64,000 nt of DNA from Marinobacter nauticus (GCF_003634635.1 NZ_RBJB01000005.1:186001-250000), one strand, 5' to 3'. Positions 10,435 to 19,374 are shown, counted from the first letter of the stretch. Made by a program: numbers and translations. Notes: a model not told the origin generated them from the sequence alone.

Positions 10435-11415
10435 TTATGTATCCGGCTGTTCGGCTTTCTCTCGTTCAGGGACCGGATAGGGTATCGGCCGCACCTCAAG
10501 TTGCAGGCCCTCATGACCGTCTACGCCCAGATGCTTGCTGGCCGCGTCATGTCGGATCACCGCCAGCATTTCCCCCTGCTGCTCGCCAGTCAGTACTGAG
10601 TTAACCACCTCGCCCACGGCACTGCCATCGGCGATCAGGCGGGTACCGGGTGCCGGGGCGGCATCAGTACCGGAGAAAGCGACCCGGAACAGGCTTTTCT
10701 TTAACTGGCCGAGGAAATGCATCCGCGCAATCACTTCCTGTCCGGTGTAACAGCCTTTCTTGAAGTGAATGCCTTGCAGATGCTGAAGGTTGAGCATCTG
10801 GGGAACATAGGCTTCCCGGGTTGCCTCGGTCAGCCAGGGTACGCCGGCGCTGATCTCCGAGGCCTGCCAGGTCGGCATGGAAAGTTCGGAGGTGGGCGGC
10901 AACGAAGGCTGGGCATCGGTTTGCCAGAGTTCGAAGCGAGCGAGGTGGTTGCTGTCATCTTCGACACGAATCAGGTACCCGTTATCGGTACTTAACACCT
11001 GACCGGGGCGGGTCAGTTCGTCTGTGGCCGCGCCGGCAACCTGTCGGGCGGTCTCGATCCCCAGCAGACCGGTGATCCGGCCTGCGTCAAGAACGGCAAG
11101 CGATGTGCCCCGGAACAGCATCAGGTACTTGTTCAGGTGCTGAACGGTGTCTTCTGCGGTCTCCCGCTCGAGGCTGAGCAGCAAGTCTTCGCCATCCCGG
11201 ACCAGTCGGGTAATGCAGTAGGCCCTGCCCTTCGGGGTGCAGGCTGCTGCCCTGAGCGACTGTCCGGCAGTGACTTCGTCCACACTCTGGCTGAACTGGC
11301 CCTGGACAAACTTGTCGGTACCCGGCCCGCTGATTCTGGCCAGAACCCGGTCGGTCAGATGAGCCCAACCCTCGTAAGTGGGATTGGCTGGCGTTTCGGT
11401 ATTGGCGTTGGTCAT
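10435..11415 (-). CDS. ygfZ: Folate-binding Fe-S cluster repair protein YgfZ
   Basis: Tetrahydrofolate-dependent protein needed for repair or assembly of some Fe-S enzymes. The 326-residue length is that of E. coli YgfZ. The family signature K-G-C-Y-x-G-Q-E is present as HFKKGCYTGQEVIARMHFLG. The ATG at 11415, with GGAG upstream, was preferred; longer in-frame extensions to 11667 run into the preceding ygfX gene and are not family-like. It is the last gene of a minus-strand cluster nadB-sdhE-ygfX-ygfZ. Confidence 0.9.
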   Translation of the reverse strand: MTNANTETPANPTYEGWAHLTDRVLARISGPGTDKFVQGQFSQSVDEVTAGQSLRAAACTPKGRAYCITRLVRDGEDLLLSLERETAEDTVQHLNKYLMLFRGTSLAVLDAGRITGLLGIETARQVAGAATDELTRPGQVLSTDNGYLIRVEDDSNHLARFELWQTDAQPSLPPTSELSMPTWQASEISAGVPWLTEATREAYVPQMLNLQHLQGIHFKKGCYTGQEVIARMHFLGQLKKSLFRVAFSGTDAAPAPGTRLIADGSAVGEVVNSVLTGEQQGEMLAVIRHDAASKHLGVDGHEGLQLEVRPIPYPVPEREKAEQPDT

Positions 11416-11441
11416 CGAAAACTCCGGATGGAATCGGGGGT

Positions 11442-11903
11442 TCACCGTGAAATAGCTGCTGGCCCTGCAAGGAGCCACATGCGCAGCCGACGGAATGCCT
11501 GTTCGGAAACATTGCCACGACATAGCCGGGATGGACTGAGCAGGATCGCGGTCATGGTGTCTGATCTGGTGACAACGGACTCTACTTTCAAGATCAGAAA
11601 GAATGCACCGAGCGAGCTGCAGCCGCAAACTCGGGCGGTAACTTCCTGGCCATTGGCCAGCTGGCATCGAAGATGCCGGTCGTCAGTGGTCAGGCTGATA
11701 ATGGCATTGGCTCCACGGAGCCGGCCACAACGCCGGAAGTCCTGCCAGCCCAGAAGCAGGGAAGCCGGTAACAACACCAGTGCCAGCGGGGTGATGGACA
11801 GGCCGATTGCCAGTAGTACAGCAGACAGCGCCAGCCAGGGCAGGCTGGCGCAAATACCCGCGGCCCTGGAGGGCGACAGGTTCAGTTCAATCGGGTTGGA
11901 CAC
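11442..11903 (-). CDS. ygfX: YgfX/CptA-like small membrane protein
   Basis: A 153-residue inner-membrane protein of the YgfX (CptA) family. Two hydrophobic segments lie between about residues 15 and 50 ([20 protein letters not shown] and [14 protein letters not shown]), then a cytoplasmic beta-rich part ending in FRRLRMWLL. In E. coli it has been described as the toxin of the CptAB (YgfXY) pair acting on FtsZ and MreB; that role is disputed since YgfY is the flavinylation factor SdhE. It overlaps sdhE by 17 bp, so the two are translationally coupled. Confidence 0.78.
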   Translation of the reverse strand: MSNPIELNLSPSRAAGICASLPWLALSAVLLAIGLSITPLALVLLPASLLLGWQDFRRCGRLRGANAIISLTTDDRHLRCQLANGQEVTARVCGCSSLGAFFLILKVESVVTRSDTMTAILLSPSRLCRGNVSEQAFRRLRMWLLAGPAAISR

Positions 11904-12159
11904 GGTTCAGGATCATGTCAACGATGTGACGAAGATCCGGGTCCTCCGGCTTGCTGCGCTGCATGAACCACTCGAACATGTCCGTATCCTCGCAACTTAA
12001 CAGCTTGCGGTAACGGGCCTGGTCTTCCGCTGAAAGATCCCGGTATACCTCTTCAAGGAACGGGAGCAGCAGAACGTCCAGTTCCAGCATGCCGCGGCGG
12101 CTGTGCCACCACAGGCGATGAAATTCGGTGTGATCCTGAGAAGTATTGGTTTCGGACAT
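11887..12159 (-). CDS. sdhE: FAD assembly factor SdhE (YgfY/CptB)
   Basis: Promotes covalent attachment of FAD to succinate dehydrogenase SdhA and related flavoproteins. The 90-residue helical protein contains the RGxxE signature as [18 protein letters not shown]. It also carries the antitoxin name CptB. It lies between nadB, itself a flavoprotein of the same superfamily as SdhA, and ygfX, with which it overlaps by 17 bp. Confidence 0.9.
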   Translation of the reverse strand: MSETNTSQDHTEFHRLWWHSRRGMLELDVLLLPFLEEVYRDLSAEDQARYRKLLSCEDTDMFEWFMQRSKPEDPDLRHIVDMILNRVQPD

Positions 12160-12197
12160 AACGGATTCTGCCTTTGGAAACGGAGTAAGGCCCGGTC

Positions 12198-13826
12198 TCA
12201 GGGAGACAGGGTGCGGTAAGTCGTCGGCACCAGCACGGTATCCTGGGCGTCATTCAGCAGGCCCGGATAATCCAGTGTGTAATGCAGGCCACGGCTTTCC
12301 TTGCGTTGCAGTGCCGAGCAGATGATGAGGTCGGAGACTGTGACCAGGTTGCGCAGTTCGATCAGGTCATTGGAGACCCGGTAGTTACTGTAAAACTCGC
12401 CGATTTCACGGGACAGCAGGTCAACCCGGTGTTTCGCCCGCTGCAGGCGTTTGGTGGTTCGGACGATGCCGACATAGTCCCACATAAAGTGCCGAAGTTC
12501 GTCCCAGTTATGGGAGATGATGACGTCTTCGTCGGAGTCCCGCACCTGGCTTTCGTCCCAGTCCGGGGCTGACGGTGGTGGTGGAATGTCAGCCTCCCTG
12601 CGGGTGATGTCCTGAGCCGCGGCCCGGCCATAGACCAGACATTCCAGCAACGAGTTGCTGGCCATGCGGTTGGCGCCGTGCAGGCCGGTGAAGGCGGCTT
12701 CGCCAACGACATAGAGTTGGTTGATGTCGGTACGCGCCCGTTCATCACTGACAATTCCGCCGCAGGTATAATGGGCAGCAGGCACCACGGGAATCGGTTC
12801 GCGGGTAATGTCGATCCCGAAGCTCAGGCACTTTTCGTAAATGGTCGGGAAGTGCTGTTTGATGAAGTCGGCCGGCTTATGGCTGATATCCAGGAACAGG
12901 TGGTCTGCGCCCAGGCGCTTCATCTCATGGTCAATGGCCCTGGCAACAATGTCCCGGGGAGCCAGTTCCGCCCGTTCATCAAACCGGTCCATGAACCGAC
13001 TGCCGTCCGGCAGCCGGAGCACGCCACCTTCGCCCCGAACCGCCTCGGTAATCAGGAAGGACTTGGCGTGCGGGTGGTACAGGCAGGTGGGGTGGAACTG
13101 ATTGAACTCCATGTTGGCAACACGGCAACCGGCTCGCCAGGCCATGGCAATTCCATCTCCGGAAGCGCCGTCCGGATTGGTCGTGTAGCGATACGCCTTG
13201 GAGGCGCCGCCGGTGGCGATGACGGTGAACCTGGCTCGAAACAGTTCCACATGATTGTCTTCGAGATTCAGGATGTAGGCGCCGACGCAGCGGTTGCCGG
13301 GAAGCGCAAGCTTGCGGTTGGTAATCAGGTCCACAGCCACCCGGCCGGCTTTCAGGTGAATATTCGGCCTGGCCTGGGCCTGGCTCGCCAGGGTGGTGGA
13401 AACCGCGTGGCCGGTGGCATCGGCGGCGTGGATAATCCGGCGATGGCTATGGCCGCCTTCGCGGGTGAGGTGGTAGTCCTCGCCATCGTCCTGCCTGGTG
13501 AACTTCACGCCGGAGTCGATCAGCCACTTGATGCTTTCCTTGCTGTGTTCCACGGTAAAGCGGACCGCATCCTCGTGGCACAGACCGCCGCCCGCGTTGA
13601 GGGTGTCCTGTATGTGATTCTCCACGGAATCGGTATCGTCCAGAACCGCAGCGATGCCTCCCTGGGCCCAGAGGGTGGCGCCAGAGCTGATATCGGCTTT
13701 GCTGATGACGCAAACCCGCAAGTGCTCCGGAAGATTCAGCGCAACGGTAAGGCCGGCAGCGCCGCTGCCGATGATCAGAACATCGTATTCGTAGGACTGT
13801 GGCATTGAGTCGTGGTCGCGGGCCAT
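12198..13826 (-). CDS. nadB: L-aspartate oxidase
   Basis: FAD enzyme oxidising L-aspartate to iminoaspartate, the first step of de novo NAD synthesis. The protein of about 540 residues begins with the FAD Rossmann motif ([19 protein letters not shown]) and shows flavoprotein motifs including [22 protein letters not shown] and [21 protein letters not shown]. Two starts are possible: ATG 13826 or ATG 13805 ([10 protein letters not shown]); the latter fits the usual N-terminus, and neither has a strong ribosome binding site. It is divergent from the sigma factor gene, leaving a 94-bp shared promoter region. Confidence 0.95.
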   Translation of the reverse strand: MARDHDSMPQSYEYDVLIIGSGAAGLTVALNLPEHLRVCVISKADISSGATLWAQGGIAAVLDDTDSVENHIQDTLNAGGGLCHEDAVRFTVEHSKESIKWLIDSGVKFTRQDDGEDYHLTREGGHSHRRIIHAADATGHAVSTTLASQAQARPNIHLKAGRVAVDLITNRKLALPGNRCVGAYILNLEDNHVELFRARFTVIATGGASKAYRYTTNPDGASGDGIAMAWRAGCRVANMEFNQFHPTCLYHPHAKSFLITEAVRGEGGVLRLPDGSRFMDRFDERAELAPRDIVARAIDHEMKRLGADHLFLDISHKPADFIKQHFPTIYEKCLSFGIDITREPIPVVPAAHYTCGGIVSDERARTDINQLYVVGEAAFTGLHGANRMASNSLLECLVYGRAAAQDITRREADIPPPPSAPDWDESQVRDSDEDVIISHNWDELRHFMWDYVGIVRTTKRLQRAKHRVDLLSREIGEFYSNYRVSNDLIELRNLVTVSDLIICSALQRKESRGLHYTLDYPGLLNDAQDTVLVPTTYRTLSP

Positions 13827-13842
13827 AATGTGGACGTGTATT

Positions 13843-13869
13843 GAACTAAACTTTACGCTTGCTGTCTAT
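13843..13869 (+). promoter_or_regulatory. Candidate sigma-E/AlgU promoter of the rpoE operon
   Basis: GAACTA at 13843, a 16-base spacer, and TCTAT at 13865. This resembles the sigma-E/AlgU consensus GAACTT-N16-TCTGA at the right spacing and sits 50-80 bp before the sigma factor gene, so the operon may be autoregulated as in E. coli and Pseudomonas. The match is partial. Confidence 0.5.
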
Positions 13870-13920
13870 TTGGGCTAACGGATAACCCTGTCAGCCGGGT
13901 GCGGTCTGCATCAAGGGTTA

Positions 13921-14631
13921 GTGAACGAACGCTGGAACAGCCCAATGACACAAGCCACTCGTATCGAGGCCAGACCACTGGCTCCCAAAACAGGACTTTC
14001 TGTTGCTTCGTCCATGACGCCTGAAAATGACTGGAAACCCGGTGAGCAGTCCGACAGCCAGACGGATCTGCAGTTGGTTCGCAAGGTCCGGAACGGAGAT
14101 CGTGCGGCCTTCGATCTGCTGGTGGTGAAATACCAGTCCAGGGTCGCGTCTATTATCAGCCGCTATGTCTACGACAGCCAGGAAGTCATGGATCTGACTC
14201 AGGAAACCTTTGTCAAAGCCTTCCGCGCGATTGATCGCTTTCGCGGCGACAGCGCGTTTTACACCTGGTTGTACCGGATTGCCGTAAACACCGCCAAGAA
14301 TTTCCTTGAGGCCCGCGGCAGGCGGCCCCAGGGATCGGCGGATGTCACCGATGCGGAAAACTTTGATGATGGCGGCCGACTGCGTGACCCGGCCTCGCCG
14401 GAGCGGTTGCTGCAGAGGGAGCAGTTGCAGAAAGCTCTTGCGGAAGCCATTGCCAGCCTGCCGGAGGAACTGCGGTCGGCGTTCCTGCTCAGGGAATACG
14501 ATGGCCTGAGTTATGAAGATATTGCCCGGATACTGGAGTGCCCCATAGGTACCGTGCGCTCAAGAATTTTCCGGGCGCGGGACTCGGTGGATCGCCACCT
14601 TGGCCCGCTTCTTGATCAGTCAGTAACGTGA
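13921..14631 (+). CDS. rpoE: ECF sigma factor RpoE/AlgU
   Basis: Extracytoplasmic-function sigma factor directing the envelope-stress response. Region 2 (DRAAFDLLVVKYQSRVASII, DLTQETFVKAFRAI, TWLYRIAVNTAKNFL) and region 4 (ELRSAFLLREYDGLSYEDIA, IGTVRSRIFRARD) are intact. As given it has 236 residues, about 40 more than RpoE/AlgU; internal starts at 13945 and 14014 (MTPENDWK) are possible, and the N-terminal extension may not be translated. It heads the operon rpoE-mucA-mucB-rseC-mucD, the order of the Pseudomonas algU cluster. Confidence 0.93.
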   Translation: MNERWNSPMTQATRIEARPLAPKTGLSVASSMTPENDWKPGEQSDSQTDLQLVRKVRNGDRAAFDLLVVKYQSRVASIISRYVYDSQEVMDLTQETFVKAFRAIDRFRGDSAFYTWLYRIAVNTAKNFLEARGRRPQGSADVTDAENFDDGGRLRDPASPERLLQREQLQKALAEAIASLPEELRSAFLLREYDGLSYEDIARILECPIGTVRSRIFRARDSVDRHLGPLLDQSVT

Positions 14632-14646
14632 ATGAGGTTGCATCCT

Positions 14647-15213
14647 ATGGATGAGCGTCTCAGAGAAACACTGTCTTCGATGATGGATGACGAGGCCGAT
14701 GAGCTATCGGTTCGTCGGTTGTTGTCACATGGCAACCAGGAGGACGTGCGCGGCCAGTGGCAGCGATGGCAGCAGATACGTGATCTGATGCACGAGCAGC
14801 ACGGTCCTGCCGATGGTATTGATGTTGCCGGCGCGGTGAGGGAAGCGCTCGATGGCCATGCTCGCTCAGAACAGGCCCGGTCGCCGGTGGAGGTGCCCAG
14901 GGTGTCGGTCTGGCGCTGGCCGGTGGCCGCCATGGTGTTCATGGCGCTGATTGTGGGCTTCGGTGCCGGAGCCGGCTGGGATACCCGCACCGGAGTATCT
15001 GTTCAGGCACTGGCCGGCGGCAGTGCCGAGCCTTCAGCCTCTGCGGTAACGCTGTCGGCGGCGGTTGAGGAAGTGGCACTGCAGCGGTTGGACGAAGACC
15101 AGTTGCGCCAGATGCGTCAGTACCTGCTTGAGCATGCCCAGCACAACAGCGTGGGTGCAGGTCGTGGCTCGGTGGGTTACGCCCGCCTGGTCAGCGCCAG
15201 TGGTAACTATTGA
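14647..15213 (+). CDS. mucA: Anti-sigma factor MucA/RseA
   Basis: Inner-membrane anti-sigma factor that holds RpoE/AlgU until regulated proteolysis releases it. The 188-residue protein starts with the RseA N-terminal signature (DERLRETLSSMMDDEADEL), has one membrane segment near residues 95-117 (WPVAAMVFMALIVGFGAGAG), and a periplasmic tail ending in VSASGNY. The ATG at 14647 was preferred over the ATG five codons earlier because of GAGG upstream and the match to family N-termini. It follows rpoE by 15 bp. Confidence 0.9.
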   Translation: MDERLRETLSSMMDDEADELSVRRLLSHGNQEDVRGQWQRWQQIRDLMHEQHGPADGIDVAGAVREALDGHARSEQARSPVEVPRVSVWRWPVAAMVFMALIVGFGAGAGWDTRTGVSVQALAGGSAEPSASAVTLSAAVEEVALQRLDEDQLRQMRQYLLEHAQHNSVGAGRGSVGYARLVSASGNY

Positions 15214-15230
15214 GCCGGGAGCATGGATTT

Positions 15231-16289
15231 ATGAATAACCGGGTATCCAGCAGGTCGGTATTCGGAGCGGTTGCCGCTCTTGTGGCTCTGCTGTGCCTGT
15301 TGATCAATCCGGTGAGGGCCGAGTTGGCCAGCGAGACAACGAAAAGCGGTGAAGCTCCGGCGGCCATGGCCTGGCTGGAGCGGCTTGGCCCTGCACTCAA
15401 CATGACTTCGTACCGCGGGGTCTTTGTTTATGCCCGGGGCGATCAGGTACATTCCATGCGCATTGCCCACCGTTACCGGAACGGGCGTGTTGAGGAACGC
15501 CTGGTGATGCAGGACGGCGGCAGTGGTGAAATCGTCCGTAAAGGCATGAACGTGGTCTGTGTATTGCCTGACCGGGGCAGGGTCCGGCTGGACGAGGTGA
15601 TTCCTTCCGGCCCGTTCGCAGAAGCGTTTACCAGTCAGTTGATGCCGTTTGGCCGCTGGTATCTGCCTGAACTGGCGGGTGAAGACCGGGTCGCCGGCTA
15701 CGATGTGGTGATCGTGGCGCTCGGGGCCCGGGATGATGATCGCTACAGCCACCGCCTCTGGCTGGAAAAAGAGACGGGGCTACTGGTCAAGAGCCAGGTG
15801 CGGGATGTAAACGGTGAGGTACTGGAGCATTTTCAGTTCACCGATCTTGAGATCACTGACGATATTTCCGACGAGGAACTCGAGGTTCAGACCCGTGGTC
15901 GTGAGATTAGCCGTACCCTGGACGATGGCCGGAAACAGGAGTCATCGGTTGGCCGGATGAATGGCTGGACTCTGTCCTGGCAGCCGGAGGGCTTTGTGCC
16001 GGCGGCTGCACCACGTTCGGGCAGTGGCAAGGCCGTGGCGTTCTCCGATGGCCTGGCTGCGTTTTCCGTATTTGTCGAGCCTGTCGGGCGGCTGAAAATG
16101 CCGACAGGCGCTTCCCGTATCGGGGCAACCACCATCTACATGCGCGAAGTCATGGTCTCTGATCGCCCCTTCCTGATAGCGGTGGTTGGTGAAATTCCGC
16201 CGGGCACTGCACGAAAGGTGGCAGATGCCGTGGAAGTGGATGACGATTTCGTAGCTGAGCTGTCCGGTCATGATCACGGAAACCGGTAA
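15231..16289 (+). CDS. mucB: Sigma-E regulatory protein MucB/RseB
   Basis: Periplasmic protein that binds the anti-sigma factor and protects it from cleavage until it senses lipoprotein or LPS signals. The 352-residue protein has a signal peptide (FGAVAALVALLCLLINPVRA), the N-terminal MucB/RseB domain (MTSYRGVFVYARGDQVHSM) and the C-terminal domain ending near the membrane-facing face. ATG 15231 fits the signal peptide; TTG 15210, overlapping the mucA stop, would add seven residues. It overlaps rseC by 20 bp. Confidence 0.91.
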   Translation: MNNRVSSRSVFGAVAALVALLCLLINPVRAELASETTKSGEAPAAMAWLERLGPALNMTSYRGVFVYARGDQVHSMRIAHRYRNGRVEERLVMQDGGSGEIVRKGMNVVCVLPDRGRVRLDEVIPSGPFAEAFTSQLMPFGRWYLPELAGEDRVAGYDVVIVALGARDDDRYSHRLWLEKETGLLVKSQVRDVNGEVLEHFQFTDLEITDDISDEELEVQTRGREISRTLDDGRKQESSVGRMNGWTLSWQPEGFVPAAAPRSGSGKAVAFSDGLAAFSVFVEPVGRLKMPTGASRIGATTIYMREVMVSDRPFLIAVVGEIPPGTARKVADAVEVDDDFVAELSGHDHGNR

Positions 16290-16719
16290 AGTCGTGGCCC
16301 TGGTGGGTGATCAGGTTTGGGTTCAGACGATAAGAACCAGTGCCTGTCAGAGTTGCTCGGCCCGCTCGGGCTGCGGGCAGCGAGCCCTGGCTGCGGTATC
16401 CGGCGGCCGGGCGAACCAGGTGCTGGTAGATAATTCCGTGGGCGCCCGGGTGGGGGATGAAGTGGTCATCGGGCTGGATGAACAGTCGCTGCTGAATGCC
16501 TCGCTGATTATTTACGGTTTGCCGTTGGTGCTGATGGTGCTTGCCAGTGTGATGGCTCATAACTGGGCCGCGGGGTCAGACCTGGGCGCCATCGCCGGAG
16601 CGGTGGCAGGCCTGGGCGTCGGGTTCTGGCTGGTGCAGCGTTGGCAGGCCGGGGCCGGTGATCGCTACCAGCCGCGGTTGTTGAGGATAAAGACAATTCC
16701 ATCCTCGACATGTCCATGA
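16270..16719 (+). CDS. rseC: SoxR-reducing system / sigma-E regulator RseC (MucC)
   Basis: Small inner-membrane protein of the RseC/MucC family, linked to sigma-E signalling and to the Rsx SoxR-reducing system. The 149-residue protein has a cysteine-rich N-terminal domain (TSACQSCSARSGCGQ) and two membrane helices near residues 78-95 and 103-122. It overlaps the end of mucB by 20 bp, as in other mucABC operons. Confidence 0.88.
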   Translation: MITETGKVVALVGDQVWVQTIRTSACQSCSARSGCGQRALAAVSGGRANQVLVDNSVGARVGDEVVIGLDEQSLLNASLIIYGLPLVLMVLASVMAHNWAAGSDLGAIAGAVAGLGVGFWLVQRWQAGAGDRYQPRLLRIKTIPSSTCP

Positions 16720-16801
16720 TCCCTACCGTTTTTTAAGTTGAAAATTCACGCCCCAGCCCCAGAATAGCTCTATAAACGCAAGTAAAATCAGGGGGTTCTA
16801 C

Positions 16802-18280
16802 ATGCCAGAAAAAAATATAGAAGCTGCCCGTATGCCTTCCCTGGCCAGGCCCGGTGCCATGCTGGGCGTTCTGCTGATGCTGGCTGCCATGGTGTCGGTA
16901 TTCTGGAGCCAGGGCGTCGCAGCCAGAGGCCTGCCGGATTTCACTGAACTGGTAGAAGATAACTCCAGTGCGGTGGTGAATATCAGTACCACGACGGATC
17001 CGGGCAGCCAGAGCTCTGGCTTCCATGGGCTCCCTTTTGATGAAAGGCAACTGGAGCAGTTGCCGCCTTTCCTTCAGGATTTTTTCCGCGGCCCGCAGTC
17101 TCCTTTTGGTGGTTCCCCTCGGCCGCAGCAGCCGCGCAGGAGCATGGGCTCCGGCTTTATTGTGTCAGCCGATGGTTATGTACTGACCAACAATCACGTG
17201 GTTGAGGGTGCCGATGAAGTGATTGTGCGCCTGAATGACCGCCGCGAGTTTTCCGCCACTATCGTGGGTACCGATCCCCGCTCGGATATGGCGGTTCTCA
17301 AAATCGAGAATGGTGAAGACCTGCCGGTGGTCAGCGTTGGACGTTCCCGGGATCTGAAAGTCGGCGAATGGGTTTTCGCGATCGGCTCGCCATTCGGGTT
17401 TGACTACACGGTGACGGCGGGCATTGTCAGTGCTCTGGGCCGCTCGCTGCCATCCGAGAACTACGTGCCGTTTATCCAGACCGACGTTGCCATTAACCCC
17501 GGTAACTCCGGTGGCCCGCTGTTCAACCTGGAAGGCGAAGTGGTGGGCATAAACTCCCAGATTTACACCCGCTCCGGCGGCTTCATGGGGGTGTCGTTCG
17601 CCATTCCCATTGACGATGCCATGAACGTTTTCCGCCAGCTCCGCGACAAAGGCGCCGTGGCCCGGGGTTGGTTGGGCGTGCTTATTCAGGAAGTGAACCG
17701 GGATCTGGCCGAGAGTTTCGGGCTGCGCCGTCCCCGTGGCGCGCTGATTGCCGAAGTGATGCCGGATTCACCGGCGGAGCAGGGTGGCCTTGAAGCCGGT
17801 GACATTGTGCTGGAATATAATGGCGAGGATGTTCAGTTGTCCTCTGACCTGCCGCCCATGGTTGGCCGCACACCGGTAGGTGAATCTGCGCGCCTGACCG
17901 TGTTGCGCGGTGGTGATGAAATCACCCTCGACGTGGAAATTGGCAAGTTGCCGGAAGACGGCGATGACGCTGCCCAGCCCTCAACCGGTAGCCGCGACAA
18001 TAGCGCGGGCGCACCGCTTTGGTTGTCCGTTGAGCCACTGGCCCCCGAGACTGCTCGCTCCGTCGGCGTGGAAGGCGGTGTTGTAGTCGCTGGGGTGGAT
18101 CGTGGCCCGGCTTTTGAGGCTGGTATTCGTGCCAGGGACATCATTACCGAGATCAACCGCCAGCAGATTCGCTCGGTGGAGGACTTCCGGTCGGTGGTCC
18201 GCGACTTGCCGGAAAACCGGGCGGTTTCGGTCCGGATTGTAAGGCAGGGTCGGGCAATCTATCTGGTCATGAAGCCCTGA
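16802..18280 (+). CDS. mucD: Periplasmic Do-type serine protease (DegP/MucD)
   Basis: Periplasmic quality-control protease and chaperone; in Pseudomonas its homologue MucD dampens AlgU activity. The 492-residue protein has an N-terminal signal anchor or peptide (GAMLGVLLMLAAMVSVFWS), the catalytic triad His (LTNNHVVEGAD), Asp (DPRSDMAVLKIE) and Ser (NPGNSGGPLFN), and two PDZ domains (near residues 285-375 and 400-490). A clear AGGGGG site precedes the ATG. It is the last gene of the rpoE operon; a strong terminator follows. Confidence 0.95.
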   Translation: MPEKNIEAARMPSLARPGAMLGVLLMLAAMVSVFWSQGVAARGLPDFTELVEDNSSAVVNISTTTDPGSQSSGFHGLPFDERQLEQLPPFLQDFFRGPQSPFGGSPRPQQPRRSMGSGFIVSADGYVLTNNHVVEGADEVIVRLNDRREFSATIVGTDPRSDMAVLKIENGEDLPVVSVGRSRDLKVGEWVFAIGSPFGFDYTVTAGIVSALGRSLPSENYVPFIQTDVAINPGNSGGPLFNLEGEVVGINSQIYTRSGGFMGVSFAIPIDDAMNVFRQLRDKGAVARGWLGVLIQEVNRDLAESFGLRRPRGALIAEVMPDSPAEQGGLEAGDIVLEYNGEDVQLSSDLPPMVGRTPVGESARLTVLRGGDEITLDVEIGKLPEDGDDAAQPSTGSRDNSAGAPLWLSVEPLAPETARSVGVEGGVVVAGVDRGPAFEAGIRARDIITEINRQQIRSVEDFRSVVRDLPENRAVSVRIVRQGRAIYLVMKP

Positions 18281-18309
18281 GTCGATAACCACATTTCAAG
18301 TAAGATTGG

Positions 18310-18350
18310 GCCCCCGGCGTGTCAGGACACGTTCGGGGGCTTTTGGTTTT
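18310..18350 (+). terminator. Strong intrinsic terminator after mucD
   Basis: A GC-rich stem from 18310 to 18340 (GCCCCCGGCGTGTC pairing with GACACGTTCGGGGGC) followed by TTTTGGTTTT. It ends the rpoE-mucABC-mucD operon and insulates it from the integron to the right. Confidence 0.9.
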
Positions 18351-18458
18351 CAAGCCTTAGTTTGTCCGTTTTGGGCGAGCACTATAAAAGCCATTCGATG
18401 CTTTGTGCCCGCCAAGTCGACCCGGAATTTCTGTCATTAACGATTAAGCCGCTTTTTA

Positions 18459-18472
18459 AACAAAAGCGAACA
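18459..18472 (+). repeat. Left copy of 14-bp direct repeat bracketing the integron
   Basis: AACAAAAGCGAACA, identical to 24042-24055. This copy lies between the mucD terminator and the end of the integrase pseudogene, the other between the last attC-like site and fghA. The rest of the 180 bp between the terminator and the integrase remnant shows no gene. Confidence 0.55.
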
Positions 18473-18531
18473 TTCGGATGGCCTCAGAGATCCCCGGCTC
18501 TTTCTGCCTTGGTTGGGCGCTTGGTCATTTC

Positions 18532-19007
18532 TCAAGAACCCGGCAAACGATCAAATGGACTAACTGTTCCAGCTCTTCGATCGCCAATAATGTGGGTGTA
18601 GATTTCAGTCGTCCGAATATCGCTGTGGCCGAGGATTTCCTGGACCGTTCGGATATCACTTCCCGATCTCAGTAGCTCGGTGGCAAAAGCGTGGCGAAAA
18701 GTATGCGCCGAGGAGTCTTCGACATCTTGTAATGCAGGTTTTCGATCTCCCTTTTCAGCACATTCTTGTAAAGGAAAATTATGGCGCAGAGTGCCTGGTT
18801 TTGGGTGGCGGGGCTGACCCCTCGATTTACGGCGAGATGATTCAGGAAACGCTCAATTTCGCGATTACCCATCACCTCAGGGTGCTTCTTGTCATTGAAC
18901 AGAATGAACTGGCGGACCCAGTAGAGATAGGTTTTCTCTGTTCGATAGCTGTACTGCTTCGTCCTGATTTCTGTGCGAACCGATTGCAGAAACGGTGATT
19001 TTGACAC
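18532..19007 (-). pseudogene. intI: Integron integrase IntI, internally deleted and frameshifted
   Basis: Two pieces of one IntI tyrosine recombinase are fused out of frame. Read from GTG 19007, with GGAGGGG upstream, the first about 95 residues match the IntI N-terminal domain ([51 protein letters not shown]). Soon after, in another frame, the extreme C-terminus appears: [36 protein letters not shown] and [11 protein letters not shown], ending at TGA 18532-18534. Compared with IntI1, about 170 residues are missing, including the first catalytic Arg, the catalytic Lys and the extra IntI-specific segment. The N-terminal frame stops at 18669. The deletion removes roughly 500 bp, so no active enzyme can be made. 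Confidence 0.92.
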
Positions 19008-19030
19008 AGTCGCCCCTCCGTGGCTGAGTG

Positions 19031-19046
19031 CTGTATATGTATACAG
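19031..19046. promoter_or_regulatory. LexA (SOS) box upstream of intI
   Basis: CTGTATATGTATACAG, a complete 16-bp palindrome fitting the gammaproteobacterial LexA consensus CTG-N10-CAG. It is centred about 31 bp before the intI GTG. SOS control of integron integrases through such a box is well established in class 1 and Vibrio integrons. Confidence 0.88.
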
Positions 19047-19104
19047 TTATAATGAAAAAGTCTCGGGAATGCCAAAAATTCTGCGGTTTGATTTGCATAA
19101 GGCC

Positions 19105-19221
19105 GCACACTTTTCACAGAGCACACTAGTAGCCCATTGATTTAGAGACGGAAATTTTTGGCCTTTTGGATTTCACTTGCAGAAACGTGCAACAATAACT
19201 TGCTTGCAAACTTTTCACAGA
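19105..19221 (+). repeat. Pair of 16-bp direct repeats in the attI region
   Basis: GCACACTTTTCACAGA at 19105-19120 and GCAAACTTTTCACAGA at 19206-19221 differ at one base and are 101 bp apart. Their position upstream of the first cassette recalls the accessory direct repeats that bind integrase in attI1, but that function is inferred only. Confidence 0.5.
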
Positions 19222-19374
19222 AGCAAGACAGGAAAAGCACTTGGGAGCCGGATGGTAAGGGTTTGAAAAGTCGAGATTATCCGGGCCGTGACTCAGTTTT
19301 GGACGGGGTCGTGGCGTTGCGGTTTAATAAGAATTCAAACCAATAAGCTGTTATGAATTTTTAACGAGTACTAA

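Larger units (their letters stand above)
19008..19374. other. attI region between intI remnant and first cassette
   Basis: A 367-bp stretch without a credible gene. It holds the LexA box and promoter of intI, a pair of 16-bp direct repeats, and at 19350-19356 the sequence GTTATGA, the most likely attI crossover core (compare GTTRRRY) 19 bases before the first cassette ATG. A promoter driving the cassettes (Pc) would be expected here or inside intI, but I could not assign one with confidence. Confidence 0.6.

Noticed and set aside
12678..13808. Long plus-strand open frame opposite nadB
   Set aside because: Antisense to nadB with no known domain.
18669..19007. Reading the integrase remnant as an intact 112-residue protein
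   Set aside because: The last residues come from out-of-frame translation of the IntI C-terminal region; the missing part and the frame change show a pseudogene.
19158..19346. 62-codon open frame in the attI region
   Set aside because: No ribosome binding site of note, no known family, and it covers a direct repeat and the putative attI core, so it is probably chance.
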